Assembly: GCA_900169235.1 (NCBI GenBank)
Contig: FWCC01000043.1
Coordinates: forward strand, 332,950-396,949
Length of the DNA stretch: 64,000 nucleotides
Reading direction: 5' to 3'
Source: Zarea fungicola
Taxonomy: Eukaryota > Ascomycota > Sordariomycetes > Hypocreales > Cordycipitaceae
Shown here: positions 11,792-23,388 of the stretch, one piece after another
Layout: each line of letters starts with the position of its first letter
How positions within the stretch are numbered: the stretch's first letter is position 1
Program-made: the position numbers and the translations under genes
Notes under the pieces: model-generated
What the model was told of the DNA's origin: nothing
Seen by the model: only the letters and a program-made list of their open reading frames with translations
Databases searched by the model: none

Positions 11792-12763
11792 CTAGAAAAA
11801 CAGCAGAGACAGAGGCCTCTCCTCGTCCGTATATCTATCCTGAAACTCCTTTTTACATATGAATTTAGCAAGAGGCAGCATGGTATCCTTCATGTCCATG
11901 ATACCGCGCTTCTTCTGGTCAATGTGTGAAGCATCCACGACAATGCGATGGAGACCCTCGAGCGAAAGAGCTCCTAGAAAAAGTTAGTCATAGTTGTAGA
12001 TTTCTTTGTGAAAAAAATTACCGTTTTCGATAAGCTCTGATAGCCGGGCTGGTGTGCCGACAGCGATGCCTACGCGCATCTTTTTGAGAAACTCAACCTG
12101 TTCGTCGACCTTCATGTGCTTGGCAAACTGCAATCGATCAGTAACGTGTCATCATTTTTTTTTGGAACTAAGCACCCACCAGCTTGGCAACCGCAATCTC
12201 TTTGGAAGCATATTGTTTAACTGCCCTGTGCAAAGTGTTAATCGCAGGATTAAAAATGCCCATCACTGTGGCTCGTACCGGACAACGTCGGCCGCTCTCA
12301 GGCCGGCGCCAGTAACAATGATGGAGTGTGGCGTTCCCTTCTTCTTGGATGCCTTTCCCAAACTCTCGGGATTCTTGCAAAATTTGGCAAGAAAATCTGG
12401 TAGCTTCTCAAGTGTCCTTTGCTCCGTAAAGTCGGTGCCATCTGTGATGGCATTTGCTGTTTATGCAGTCAGCTGTGCACCGCAGCAACCCATTGATGCC
12501 AACTGAATCCAGTCCATATTTTCCTTTTACATACAGGAAATAGTAATATCGGATAATTCCACAGGGCTAAGATCTGTGCCGAATCTGCCAACCTTTTGTG
12601 CTAGGTAGTCGGCCAGCAGTTGGTTGTCCATGCGTGAGAACAGCATGTTGAGCCCTAGTTCTGTGTCGACCGACTCATCTTCGGCCTGGAACTTGTTCTT
12701 GCGCTTCTTTTTGTTTGCCTTGGCAGGGGCCGCCTCCTCGGCACGTCTTTTTAGATTACTCAT
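11792..12763 (-). CDS. CMS1: Cms1-like ribosomal small-subunit factor
   Basis: Homologue of yeast Cms1, a DEAD-helicase-like fold protein linked to the 90S pre-ribosome. Five exons: 12763-12535, 12456-12279, 12225-12180, 12127-12022 and 11973-11792, giving 246 residues. The four GT-AG introns are 78, 53, 52 and 48 nt. The N-terminus is Lys-rich (NKKKRKNKF), followed by ELSDITIS, a C-terminal-half block LPDFLAKFCKNPESLGK, HSIIVTGAGLRAADVVR, VEFLKKMRVGIAVGTPARLSELI and LEGLHRIVVDASHIDQKKRGI. These correspond to helicase motifs Ia/Ib (GTPxRL) and a degenerate motif II (VVDASH in place of a DEAD box), which is typical of the family. Every junction restores frame, so the gene looks intact. Confidence 0.85.
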
Positions 12764-13202
12764 GGTAAATGCTGGCTGGTTGATACTGATGCCTGCCGTC
12801 CAGGTACAGTGAAGGGAAGAATTTTTGGTGTCGCATACAGTGCGAAACTAGAAGGAGGTGGAATTTCAGGCATATTTAACACTGTGCCATCATATTACAC
12901 ACTGTACAAACAAGTGGACCACTTTGAACCACCAGTCAACCTCTATGGAACGGGAAGGGTAGTACGAAGCTTATTTAAAATAAATTTGCTAAAACAAATG
13001 TCACAGTACTAGAATACTGGATTGACTTGGCCCAGTCCCAGAGTTGCTGGATTCTAGGTGGACTCGCGCAGAAGAAGACGATGAGCCCGCACAGTCCTTG
13101 GTTGAGCCGGGCTTCGCTACTGGGAAGCTGTGCCAAGTATAAACAAAACGCAAATAAAACCAGAGGGGTAATTCAAAATAACATCCCCAGACGGTTTTAG
13201 GC
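12764..13202. other. Intergenic: Cms1 promoter and 3' end of the APH-like gene
   Basis: I see no gene. It contains the upstream region of the Cms1 gene and the 3' flank of the phosphotransferase gene, both on the minus strand. Confidence 0.5.
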
Positions 13203-14537
13203 TCAAATTAAATCTGCACCCTGACCCGCACGCATTAGAACATCCACTTGGCGACTAAAAACACCATCCGGGCCATCACACTCAAAAAACTGACGAACTT
13301 TGATATGTCGCTTCTCATCTTCGAAGTAAATGGGAAATAGATGTGAAAAGTAGAGCGTCATGAAGAAGTGCTGATTCAGGAGAGCAGCAGGAATGTAATA
13401 GTCTGGGGCAGAGTGCATGTCTTCTGTCCATTCCACAGCGAGTCTGGATTCGCTCGCCATCAGCGCCATGCGAAGTTTGGCAAAACAATTTTTAAACGAG
13501 ACATCATTGGGAATGGGAGAAATGTTTGCCCCCAACCAGAGAGGAGGAACAAAGAACGAAGATGGAACGGCACCGGCCCACTCCCAGTCAATAATGCCCT
13601 TGATGCTGAAGTCATCGCCCAAAATAATATTGGACGGCCGCAAGTCGCCGTGACAAAGGACAAACTTGGTTCCCTTGCGCGAAGCGGAGAATTCATCCAT
13701 TCTCTTCTGAAAATCCTGAAGTGCAAACACGAGGTATTGCACGTCGAGCAGTCCCATACCCGGAATAGGGTCTGCAGCGCGGGCAAGCAAGACTGTGTAA
13801 AGTTGGCCTGCGTACTTGCCTATGCTGCTCGTAGCGGAAAGATGGATAGACAGATTTGGCTGTCGCAAATCTATGGCATTGATGTCCACGGAGAGAGGAT
13901 CTGTAATTTTAAACGCACCGTCGGCATCGAGTGTAAGTGCGCCTCCCGCGTCAAATTCTAGACTGCGCATCTGCGTGTAGAAATCTGCAAGACTGGCATA
14001 GAACCGTTCCTGGTTCTCCTCTCTTGTTTCAAACAAAGCAGACTTACTCAGAGGCTGACCATCAATGTAGTCGAGGATTATGAAGCATTTTCTGGTCGGG
14101 TTGAGCCTCTCCGGGCCGCCTTCAAGACCGTAGGCATGCACACGTGGGACAGGGATAGTTGTTTTGGACGCGACGTATCTAATTCAAAAGTCAGCTTTAC
14201 AGATATTATGGACTCATACAGCTTACTCCATTGTCGCAATTTCGCAGTGCAGCTTTCGCGGCACATTGGAGAGTACAGGGGCCAACGGAAACCTGATGAC
14301 CCATCTTACACCATCCATTGGAAACTCGACAAAGTAGCAAATGTTGTAGCTGCCACGCTTGGGTGGCTGAAACTCGACGCATGGCTGCCCACTATGATAA
14401 AGAGAAGCTAATGCATGAACATCTGTGATGTTAATTGACTGGCTGTACTCCTCCTTCCGCGCCTCGTACGCAGCTCTCCAAGAGCCACGCACCTCGACTG
14501 GAGCGTCAGAGAGTTGCGAGACTGCCGCGGGCGCCAT
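13203..14537 (-). CDS. APH-family phosphotransferase
   Basis: A protein of the aminoglycoside phosphotransferase/choline-kinase-like superfamily, widely expanded in filamentous fungi with mostly unknown small-molecule or protein substrates. Exons 14537-14227 and 14178-13203, with a 48-nt GT-AG intron (14179-14226), give 428 residues. Residues 55-105 form the N-lobe (RGSYNICYFVEFPMDGVRWVIRFP, the glycine-rich loop and the beta3 strand). The catalytic Brenner motif is FVLCHGDLRPSNIIL, and the metal-binding Asp sits in GIIDWEWAGAVP. Both key residues are present, so it may be active. The intron joins MEY to VASKTTIPVPRV, the usual hinge of this family. The substrate cannot be read from sequence. 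The gene shares a family fold with the two genes at 24-26 kb, but is not an obvious recent copy of either. Confidence 0.85.
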
Positions 14538-16135
14538 TTTATCCGAAGCGGTCAGTCAATCGGAATGGAGCTCTCGGCTTATATAATGAGCCGAATAGAA
14601 AATTCGGGGAGACGGAGATCAGGCAATAGTAATCAGACCTAATATGGCACAAAAGAGGCCGAATCCACTCTGATCGCCAGCGATCGCCCGGGTTATAAAC
14701 CGTTAGCTTCGCCGATTTGGATTGCTCCTTTTGAAAGGAAAGCATTCCCCTCGTCCCTACTAAATACCTCTCCTATTGAACTTTACTGGAGATGTCTAGT
14801 CATGTGATTTGGCCAAATTTCTCCGCATCGGATGAGAGGCTGGGACAAGCAGCTTTGCACAATGTGCATAAAATGTACGAAAGCGGAGGTTGGTTTGTGG
14901 CACCTTGCATATGGCAAGAGGAAATCAAAAATAGTTATGCAATAAATTCATGTCGTTCTAAAGCAGAATATATGCTTCTTATGAAGTAAATATTCATCTG
15001 AATTTCATCAGTCATATAATCACCTGGAGGAAAAAGAGGTTGAGTGGCACCTTCGTTAATTTCATTCTGAAACACTCTGCTGGCGCATTATTTGTGAACA
15101 GACCTCTATGTTACACTGGGTCACATTGACGGCTGTCAATATAGAGGGATGCCAACACATACCTGCTGCAATGCATATTGGTGTCATGCCATGATTGGAC
15201 AACTTTGCTGCCGAAAGCAGCCGCAGCAGCAGGGTGAAGACCGAAAGTCTCAGCTATACGCTGATCCCATAAGCCGGACAGTCTACCATATATCACAAAA
15301 GATAAGAGATAGAAGGTAATATACCCAATGACCAAGTGATCTGATAGATACAGTGTATGGCACGAGGCAACAGAGTCGCAGATAATCCGGGCCATCTTCT
15401 TCCCGAAGACCTCGCCACAGAATCTGTGTAAGTCTAAAAATGTATCGGGAAGAACCTGTTGCCAAGGAAACATCGACAACTAAGTTTGGGGGCGAAGAAT
15501 GAAAACTTGCTGTTGCTGTCTGTCGTTGCTCTAGCATTGGGCGCGCGTGCTGTGCACTGCGAAGATGGACGACGGCGACGAAAAACCTGCCTCAGAAATA
15601 CTTTCCGCCTCCTTGGTTATCTGACACTTTACTAAGGCGCGAGAAGTCATAGAATTAGTCAATATGGAAGAGTCTGCATCCTGTAAGTCAAGTAGTGTCT
15701 GGATCTTGGAGCCGCGTACTCGTGACCACAAAACGCGATGGTGAAGATCTTGGCGGCATAGAAGCTTGAAAAACTAAACATTAGAAGGAATTATTATCCA
15801 AAATTAGTAAATAGTTATCCCCATCAATCCGTTACTCCATCTGTGACGCCCGCTATGTTTGCCCTGCATCAATACCCACTCTGTACATGCTTCCGCGTAA
15901 TATATTATGCATCGCACATCTTCAGCCGTTTGAAATATTAAATAAGCTTATTCTTGGCCATTCATTTAATAGTTTACTAAAATGGAAAGCACAAACGAGC
16001 TACAGCCTCCAACACGCGCAAAACGTCTCTGCAATGTAGAAGACATTAGAGCCGACTGCATCAACTGCATGGCACATATTTTTGAACACAAAAGAAACAC
16101 CCTCCGATGCCAATTGACATCTCCGCAGAACTATT
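14538..16135. other. Intergenic, with one uncertain open frame
   Basis: Nothing can be firmly supported. A minus-strand frame at 15111-15473 starts at an ATG (MFPWQQVLPDTFLDLHRFC) and runs 120 codons with a hydrophobic middle (VIGYITFYLLSFVIYGRLSGLW) before its stop; it could be an exon or relic of an unknown membrane protein. The rest is ordinary noncoding sequence. Confidence 0.35.
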
Positions 16136-16466
16136 CTACTTCCTGCTCAAAGCGTTGAGCATATTTGATCGAGGGTCTGGGTGGCCATCAAATGTCCGGC
16201 GTCTGGAGGCTTCACTCTCGGCAGTGTTGTATGTAGAAAAGAAGCGGTCCATGGTTCTGGACTGGGTGGACAGCTGCGATTTGATATAGGTACCGGCGAC
16301 AAGAGCTACCAAAACCGAAAGAGTTAATACTGCTTTTTTCTCTCTTCATTTCACGCATCAAATTGGTAAAGAATTGCGTACCTGACGTGCCAGCGACCAG
16401 AATCGGAACACCGCGAGGATAAGATCGGGCAACAGCGCTAGTAGCGGCTCTAACTGGGGCGGACAT
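16136..16466 (-). CDS. Small single-pass membrane protein, possibly mitochondrial
   Basis: Two exons, 16466-16382 and 16305-16136, separated by a GT-AG intron of 76 nt (16306-16381), give 84 residues. I do not recognise the family. The N-terminus is basic, rich in Ala/Ser/Arg and free of acidic residues (MSAPVRAATSAVARSYPRG), as in a mitochondrial presequence. A short hydrophobic segment PILVAGTSALVAGTYI follows across the splice junction, then a polar, helical, Arg-rich tail (TYNTAESEASRRRTFDGH). This layout matches small fungal proteins of the mitochondrial inner membrane. The frame is restored exactly by splicing, and both exons keep a consistent protein character, so I think it is a real gene although it is short. 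The function is unknown. Confidence 0.6.
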
Positions 16467-17917
16467 TGTAACGATGTTGTGTCGTGTGGTATTTGGTTTA
16501 TGGGATTCAAATTTATTGCTCGAGTAACGTATTGGTTGAATGATATTTGATCTTGAATAGCTAAATGCCCTATGAAACGAGTTTACTCTACAAACACGAT
16601 GCCTTTTTATATTTATCTCCGTTACAGAGTCTTTCGATCACCAATCCTGGATCTTCCGATATGGCGTGGTTCACAGGTTGCGTCTCCTGCTTTGACCAAC
16701 TTGTGGCGTGACCTAAGCCAGCCAAGAGCAGATTAGACAGAAAAGCTTAAATACTGCGCCCACACCCCAACATCTGATTTGGGAAAACTAGGACGATAAA
16801 GTTCGATTTTTCTAGAAGCGTCTCCCACCAAGTGAATACAGTGCTATCTTTTTGTTTTTCTGCGAATGCCACACTGGCCCCAGCCTTTCCCACACCGACC
16901 TGTGGTCAGTTGGGTAGCCATGAGCGGGCCGGTACCCCGTAGTAAGCCGGCACTTTGGTCTTTAAGGCTGGATTAAAAGGCCCTATTACTCTATTACTAG
17001 CTTAAACTGACGTGTTGCTTGCATCCTGCATAATTAGTGGTTTATGGCTGCGGGGTTGCTAGACTATTGAAGAGCTGTAGAACGACGCAACGAAGGTTGA
17101 CAAAATCTTAGATTACTCGGATCGGTGGTGAATCTGGGGTGCATAGACGCATTGCATGCGCGGCAGGGTTCAAGCTCGACAACGTAATTACTCCTTGGCA
17201 GTTATTTCTTGCATCATCTTGGAAGCCAGGAGTCTTGCTCCGCTTTGCACTGCCGTTGAAGAGCGCGGGATTTATTCAGGAGTGGAAGGTGAAGGGGCTG
17301 ACTACCTGGGATAAGAGTTGAAACGTGACTAGTTTCGCGGGGTGTTGTAGTGTGGCACTGTCGGAGCATTATCACGAAGCGGAAAGGCTAACCCGCAATT
17401 TATTAACTACCTCCGACCATTAACTCAAGGCTGGACCATCAACTCAGGTATAGTATGTGGAGTTAATCCATGGACTACCCTTTAATGTCATAATGACCGA
17501 CGAACCCCGAGCCCATCATTGTATCCACATGGAGAAGAACGGCGTCCAACTCATTGGTAACGTGGTGACTTAGTGTTGTTGGGAACTTGGACACGCACGC
17601 CGAGCATCCACCACCGAAGCACATGGATGGACTAGTTACAGGATACCGCTTTCCACCAACCCCGTAGCGTGTTCCTTGCCAAGCTTGCTCATATGCTTGA
17701 TTGCAACACACCTTGTAATCGGGCCGTTGACTGCTGGTGTTGGCAGTAGTGAGTTTCCTTTTTAGGATTGTAGAGACGAGGACAGAGTTTGGAGGTAAAA
17801 TGGATACAAACGACTATATAAGGGAGTTGAGGTATTGTTTATTGTTTCAAGAAGTTTTGAGAAAGAAACAACAGGTCCTTCAAAATCTGTTGGCTACTCC
17901 CAAGCTCAACGTTCAAA
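16467..17917. other. Intergenic: divergent promoter region before the glucanase gene
   Basis: No gene is supported. It separates the small membrane-protein gene from the beta-1,6-glucanase gene. The last 110 bases hold a TATA box and a short 5' leader. Confidence 0.55.
17815..17821 (+). promoter_or_regulatory. TATA box of the GH5 glucanase gene
   Basis: TATATAA lies 97 bases upstream of the ATG, a normal distance for an inducible fungal gene for a secreted enzyme. Confidence 0.6.
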
Positions 17918-19246
17918 ATGAAGTTTTCTACTATTATCCCAGCTTTGCTGGCCAGCACTGTCCAGGCCTGGAAGCCCGAGGACCAAGACCTTGCTGCCTT
18001 CAACATGACTGCTCGCTTTGAGCAGCTGGGCAAGCGTTTCAAGCCTTCGCTGCCCTCTGGAATAAACAAGATCCGAGGTGTCAGCTTTGGTGGTATGTTT
18101 ACATGAAGTCCATTGTCATTTCTGTTCTAACAACTCGCAGGATGGTTGATTTGCGAACCATGGATGATGCCGAACGAATGGAACAATGTAATGGGCTGCA
18201 ATGGAGCTGGCTCTGAGTTTGACTGCATGAGGAACAACTATGGAGGCAACCGTGCTGAGGGTAACCGTCGATTCCAGAACCATTGGCGAGACTGGATCAA
18301 CCCTGCCACAGTCCAGTCCGTTCATGATGTCGGTCTCAACACCATTCGAATCCCCATTGGCTATTGGTCTTACACTAGCATCGTTGATACTGGAAGCGAG
18401 CCGTTTGCTGATGGCAATCTCATGCTCCCATACCTCGATGCAGTTGTTGGCAAGGCTGCCGACCTTGGCATCTACGTAATCATCGACTTCCACGGCGCTC
18501 CTGGTGGCCAGCAAGAGGATGCTTTCACCGGTCAGCAGAACCACCCCGCTGGCTTCTACAATGACTACAACTTTGGCCGTGCCACCAAGTGGATGACTTG
18601 GATGGCACAGCGCATCCATACAAACAACAACTACCGCAGTGTCGGTATGATTGAGGTTCTCAACGAGCCCGTGTCTCGTCACGATGGCGGCAACCGTTAC
18701 CCAGCCCCTGGCCAGGATCCTGCCATGATCCAGAAGTTTTACCCTGCTGCCCTCAAGGCCGTACGCGACGTTGAGAGCCAGCTGGGAGTCCCTGACAGCA
18801 AGAAGCTGCATGTTCAATACATGTCGGCCAAGTGGGACTCTGGCAGCGCCCGCGACAACAGCGCCGTTGCCCGCGACCCCATGATTGCCTTTGACGATCA
18901 CAACTACATTAGCTTTGGGCTCCCCGACTCGCAGCGTGGTGACCAGAACCTGCTCATGCAACGGGCCTGCTCCGACTCCCGCGTCGTCGGTGGCGAGTCC
19001 TTCTCTATTACCGGCGAATGGAGCATGACGTCCAACGTCGACTGGCACAACGCTGCTTTCTTCAAGAAGTGGTTCACCGCTCAGCAGCAGCTCTACGAGA
19101 AGCCTGGCATGTCTGGCTGGGTGTTCTGGACCTGGAAGACGGAGCTCAATGACCCTCGCTGGACCTATTCCCACGCCACTTCTCTTGGATACGTGCCGAC
19201 TGATGCGGCCGGCCTGGAGCGCAATGTCTATCAGAGTGTTTGCTAA
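17918..19246 (+). CDS. Secreted endo-beta-1,6-glucanase (GH5)
   Basis: Glycoside hydrolase that cuts beta-1,6-glucan, a component of fungal and oomycete walls; it acts outside the cell. Exons 17918-18092 and 18141-19246, with a 48-nt GT-AG intron (18093-18140), give 426 residues. A signal peptide covers residues 1-17 (MKFSTIIPALLASTVQA). The mature part begins with a propeptide-like stretch ending near GKRF, then the GH5 barrel from INKIRGVSFGGWLI. The acid/base Glu is in VLNEP (about residue 234) and the nucleophile Glu in GEWSM (about residue 351). DFHGAPGGQQ and WVFWTWKTEL are other barrel landmarks. The sequence follows the Trichoderma BGN16/neg1 pattern closely along its length, so I call beta-1,6 rather than exo-beta-1,3 activity. 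The gene looks intact and has strong third-position G/C bias, which suggests high expression. It could serve in wall remodelling or in attack on other fungi. Confidence 0.92.
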
Positions 19247-22200
19247 GCCTTTCCAGTAAATACGGGATTAGTTAAAAATGCTTGTACATATTGTTTCTTT
19301 CACTTTCCAAATACATATTGCACCTACTCCTGAGTAGAATTTTGACTTACACTCAGACTTGCACTTAATCTAATGTAGCAAACACACCCTGGTGACAATG
19401 CATAATCCAAGGAATATTGTTAAATTAGGTGTTAAATTAAGCTTCCAGCGGCCTCTAAGATCAACACATGAACTTCGACAAAGTCCACGGATGCAATGCA
19501 TGAGAATGTCAAATTGCCACCCTGTGGGGTTGCAATCTCCAGGGCTCCCGTCAGGCTGCCTCCTCGGGTACTACCATTGCCCGAGGACATATGGGTGATG
19601 ATTAAGCTTGTACATGAGGTTAATACTATTGTATTTTCAACTGCCGAACTATAACCATGCAACGTTGCGCAACGACTGACGGTGAGAATGACGGGGCGGA
19701 AGAACACATCAGCTTGGATATGCGGTCAGCAATATATGTATAAGGTTGCTAATACACTAATCTGATGCGTATGTGAAGGAAATCCAGTGAGCTCGTTGAG
19801 GCGCATGCACATGCTGGTAATGCATCGAGATACAGGACTGTGTGACAAGGCTGGCCGTGTCATCGGTTTATAGAATCTCGTGTCTTCTGAAGGAGCAAAC
19901 CGGTACTCATCCAAGTTTTAAAACGCGTAGTCTGTAACTTGGCAAGTTACAAACGTAAAAATTGTCTTCTTCATCGACGTGGAGCAAGAAATAATCTTGG
20001 TGTCCTGGGCAAGGTTATACAGGAACTGTCCGGCTGTATTTTCATCCTGACATCTCAATACGGATTTCTTGGAGGATGGACTGTGCGGTGCGAGCGTACT
20101 GCCGCCAGCTGCTGTATGTATGATGACTGTTGTACACGGCGGCATTTTACGGTTGGGAACAGCTAGACGTCAAGAGCCTGATTTTGAATGTAGACGGGCG
20201 CCATGGCCACATTTACGTAGGCATTAATATAGAGAGCCAGCTGAAGTTCCAATACAGATGCAACCACTTTTCCATGTACCGATTTGGAAACTGGACAGCG
20301 GGAGATGTGTGTACATTCCCGCTGTTATTGGCGCATGTACGTGAAAGATGGGACGAAGACGGCGCGAAAACTAAAAGCAGATGGTAATGAGGCACCTAAC
20401 TTGGTAGGTTGTATGACGCTAGATTGACAGGGGCAAGAATAGAGTTAAAAGATGCCCTAAGACAAAATCACGGAAGTACGATTTCCGCCTGCACGATGGC
20501 TGAATGAGCTGTCAACTGTGCTAGACCTGTCCACAGTTTTTCTCTCGTCCGCTCGCAAGTGAAAGAGTTAACTGCGCAAAACCGATGTAAGATGGATTTG
20601 GGATGAATTGCGCTGACCTATGTACAGAATGCAGCCGCCGAGACTGTCCGCTTTTGCTCAGCCACCTGCCGACTCCTCTCTTGGATGAGCTCTGACGACA
20701 TTCGTCACGAGCGGTGAAAGCTATGCTATTGACTCAGTACATACGTCTCTGAAACCTATGGTCCAGAAATCAGGTCCATGATACTTGAAAATCCCTGAAC
20801 GCTTTTGTTTACTGATGCCTGAGATCAGACTTTCTCCATCATGAGCAGAATCTCCGCTTGACGAGGGCTAGGTCTTGGCGAGCAATCCACCGTGATGTAA
20901 CAGGAGCGGGCACTGCGCCTCAAACCGCCCTTTGGGGCCCCTTTTAAGTGCCGGCATATGAATCAGGATTAATTAACCTGCTCCATGTTTTTACCAGCCA
21001 GTTCCAAGTTTGCCAACTGTTTTCGCATTGTAACCTGGCAGTCTCCGCTTTAAACCAGGCAAAGCACATTTCGGAGCGTCTACTTTACACGAGGTGACCC
21101 TGTCGACTGGGGTACACCGTCGCATATTAATAGACATGTATTGTGTGGTGATAGATTTTGTAGCAAAAGCGGCTGATAATAATACATGGCAACTTGAAAG
21201 TGCGTATACGAGGAGCACAATGCTGGCTCTGGCCGGCTAACATCTGGCAGGCTGGCATTCCAATCTGCTGATGCCCAGCGCTTGGTGAGCAATTCGTACA
21301 GTCGACCGAAACTGAAAGACTGGCCTCGGCCGCAGCCTCAGCCTGACTACTGTCAATGCTGCGATGTGACAGCAACATATTTGTTGGGCGCTAAAATCCT
21401 TTAAACGAGAAACCCTGCAGTGTCCACAAAATCTGCTGGCCCTTGGCGTCAGAATTAGAAAGCTCAATATTCAGGACGGTATTCTTTTGATGCTACGAGG
21501 AAGTCCTATGAAGAGAGCTGCTCGTTCTCTGTATGATTCGTCTGCTCTGGAATGCATTTCGGTTGTCGGTAGCGGGCCGTGTTAACGAGTGCAGACGATC
21601 CATCCACCCCACCAGGCTTGTCTAAATTTGGGCGCAGATGTCAGATTTCGAAGCCCTGGTTCAAGTTAATCAGTGCTGAGGCAGCAGTGAGGCTTCATTG
21701 GGTGAAGTGGCTGAAGCTGCTGCGCAGCGCTAGAGGGCAAGAGGGTTTATTATTGGTAGTGGCCATGCGATACGTCGCCCGAAAAGCGTGGTACATTGCC
21801 ATCTCTCAGTATATCAAGGAATAGCCGCTCGTTCGCTCTTAAGGCCCAACCTGACAATGCCACTGCTCACTGCAAATTAGTGCTGATCAAAGCCTGGTGA
21901 TGTCGACGCGACTGTGGTCAACCGCAACAACTTGTCAAAAAACGTAGAATTGGCAATCAGCTTTCGTGATCATTTAGGATATGCTATGCTGAATTAGAAG
22001 TCACTCGCGCCCCGTGGATTTCTGGATGGATACTTTGTGCAATGCCATCGCGATATTGATCACTAATAATCGAATATGGGCAACGCCGTAGTAGCGCCAG
22101 AACCCTGCCGCCCTAGGAAGTCGCAGATCTTAATTTATTAGTTGACTGTCGTGACTGTCTGCAGAGGGCAATGCGAAAAGTTAGTCTCTTCCCAGCCCTC

Positions 22201-22485
22201 TTCTCTAAAACAAGTGGCCTGACCCAGGAAATTGACGCTGACCAACGGAGAACCGGGCTTGCGCCTAAAATAGATGTGTGGCAACGACGCCATCCTAGAA
22301 GCTTAGTTCCATTTCAGGGACAGGAAAGGTACAAGGCTATGTAAAATCAGGCTGCGTAGATCTTTGGTCAGCATAACAAACCAAGTTATAAAGAGGCACT
22401 CCACCCACCACCGCCCGTTTCAAGATGTCGCCCCTTGCAAGATCATCTACACAATTCAAGTTCACACAACAGGATCGCTAAGAAA
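19247..22485. other. Gene-poor intergenic stretch (3.2 kb)
   Basis: No gene is supported. Several minus-strand frames (19432-19707, 19918-20145) and a plus frame (20130-20387) are 70-90 codons long, but I could not join them into a convincing protein or find family motifs. They may be relics of small secreted proteins. The last 100 bases form the promoter of the next gene. Confidence 0.45.
22387..22392 (+). promoter_or_regulatory. TATA box of the HExxH protein gene
   Basis: TATAAA lies 94 bases upstream of the chosen ATG at 22486, the same spacing as in the glucanase gene. Confidence 0.55.
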
Positions 22486-23388
22486 ATGCATTCTTCTACC
22501 GTCTTTTCGTTTGCCACGGCAGCTTTGCTTGCTGTAGCTTCAGCCAGACTCAGCAAGCCCGTCATCAAGCCTCCGTTCCCCGATGGCGGCCTCGGCAGCC
22601 TAGGCCCGGACCTGATGACCTCGCTCAACATCTCCTCCTACAACAGCGAGGACTGGGCAGATGATCTGCTTCCCCAGGATTGTAAGACCTTGGCCAAGAA
22701 CGCCAACTTCTCGCCCAACGATGTGAGCGCCTTCAACCTGCGCTTCGACGACTGCCCTTCGCAGCCCTGGGTCTTCTGCCGCCACAAGGACTCCCCGCTC
22801 ACCCAGCAGGCCATGGGCGATATCTTTGCGCGCATGCCCGTCCGCATGCGCCAGTTCATCCGCCACATCATTGCCCTGCCCGGCCAGCGCTCTGCCGGCA
22901 GCAGCGGCGACAACATTCAGATGAACGGCGACTGCGAAATCACCGTCTTCATCCATGAGACGGGCCACTCGCTCGACTCGCACGCCTTTGACCCCAGGCT
23001 CGGCGTCCCCTTCTCCAACGGCAAGGCCTGGACCGACGCCTACAACAAGGACACGGCCGTCACAGACGACTACGCCCAGACCTCGCAGCAGGAGAACTTT
23101 GCTCAGGAGACCGTCGTCTCTGTCTACGACAAGAACGTCCAGGGCGGCATCGGCAAGATCCAGCCCAACTACAAGGCCATCCAGAACGCCTACACCACGC
23201 TCGAGAATTCCATTGGCGATATCATCATCCCCGGTGGCGTCTGCACTCACCGCCTGACAAACAGCCCCGCGGTTTCCAAGGGCGACTCGGCTAGAACCGA
23301 GCTGCTGGCCAGGGCGGAGCCCATTGGCGAGGGCCTCACCGAGATTCGGGCTATTCCCATGGGTGACATTCACCTTGGCAGCTACTGA
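22486..23388 (+). CDS. Secreted HExxH (zincin-like) protein
   Basis: Intronless gene for a 300-residue secreted protein. I chose the ATG at 22486 because it opens a clean signal peptide (MHSSTVFSFATAALLAVASA, residues 1-20); an upstream in-frame ATG at 22435 would bury it. The middle holds FNLRFDDC, WVFCRHKDSP and MPVRMRQFIRHIIALPG. At residues 157-161 is HETGH followed by SLDSHAFD, a zinc-protease-like motif of the HExxH class. Six or so conserved-looking Cys fit an extracellular protein. The overall layout recalls the Neurospora conidiation-specific protein con-13 and related fungal proteins, which I recall but cannot check. Peptidase activity is an inference from the HExxH motif. Very strong G/C third positions suggest high expression. 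It is not obviously linked to its neighbours. Confidence 0.8.
   Translation: MHSSTVFSFATAALLAVASARLSKPVIKPPFPDGGLGSLGPDLMTSLNISSYNSEDWADDLLPQDCKTLAKNANFSPNDVSAFNLRFDDCPSQPWVFCRHKDSPLTQQAMGDIFARMPVRMRQFIRHIIALPGQRSAGSSGDNIQMNGDCEITVFIHETGHSLDSHAFDPRLGVPFSNGKAWTDAYNKDTAVTDDYAQTSQQENFAQETVVSVYDKNVQGGIGKIQPNYKAIQNAYTTLENSIGDIIIPGGVCTHRLTNSPAVSKGDSARTELLARAEPIGEGLTEIRAIPMGDIHLGSY

Noticed and set aside
15111..15473. Hydrophobic minus-strand frame of 120 codons
   Set aside because: It is open and membrane-like, but no splice partners or family could be found, so I list it only within the intergenic description.
18116..19174. 352-codon open frame antisense to the glucanase gene
   Set aside because: Same cause: it lies fully opposite a high-bias coding exon with intact GH5 catalytic residues on the plus strand.
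19432..20145. Minus-strand frames that might form a small secreted protein
   Set aside because: I could not find introns that join them in frame, nor a signal peptide or known family.
22600..23373. 257-codon open frame antisense to the HExxH protein gene
   Set aside because: It is a shadow of a G/C-biased gene; the plus-strand frame has a signal peptide and HETGH.
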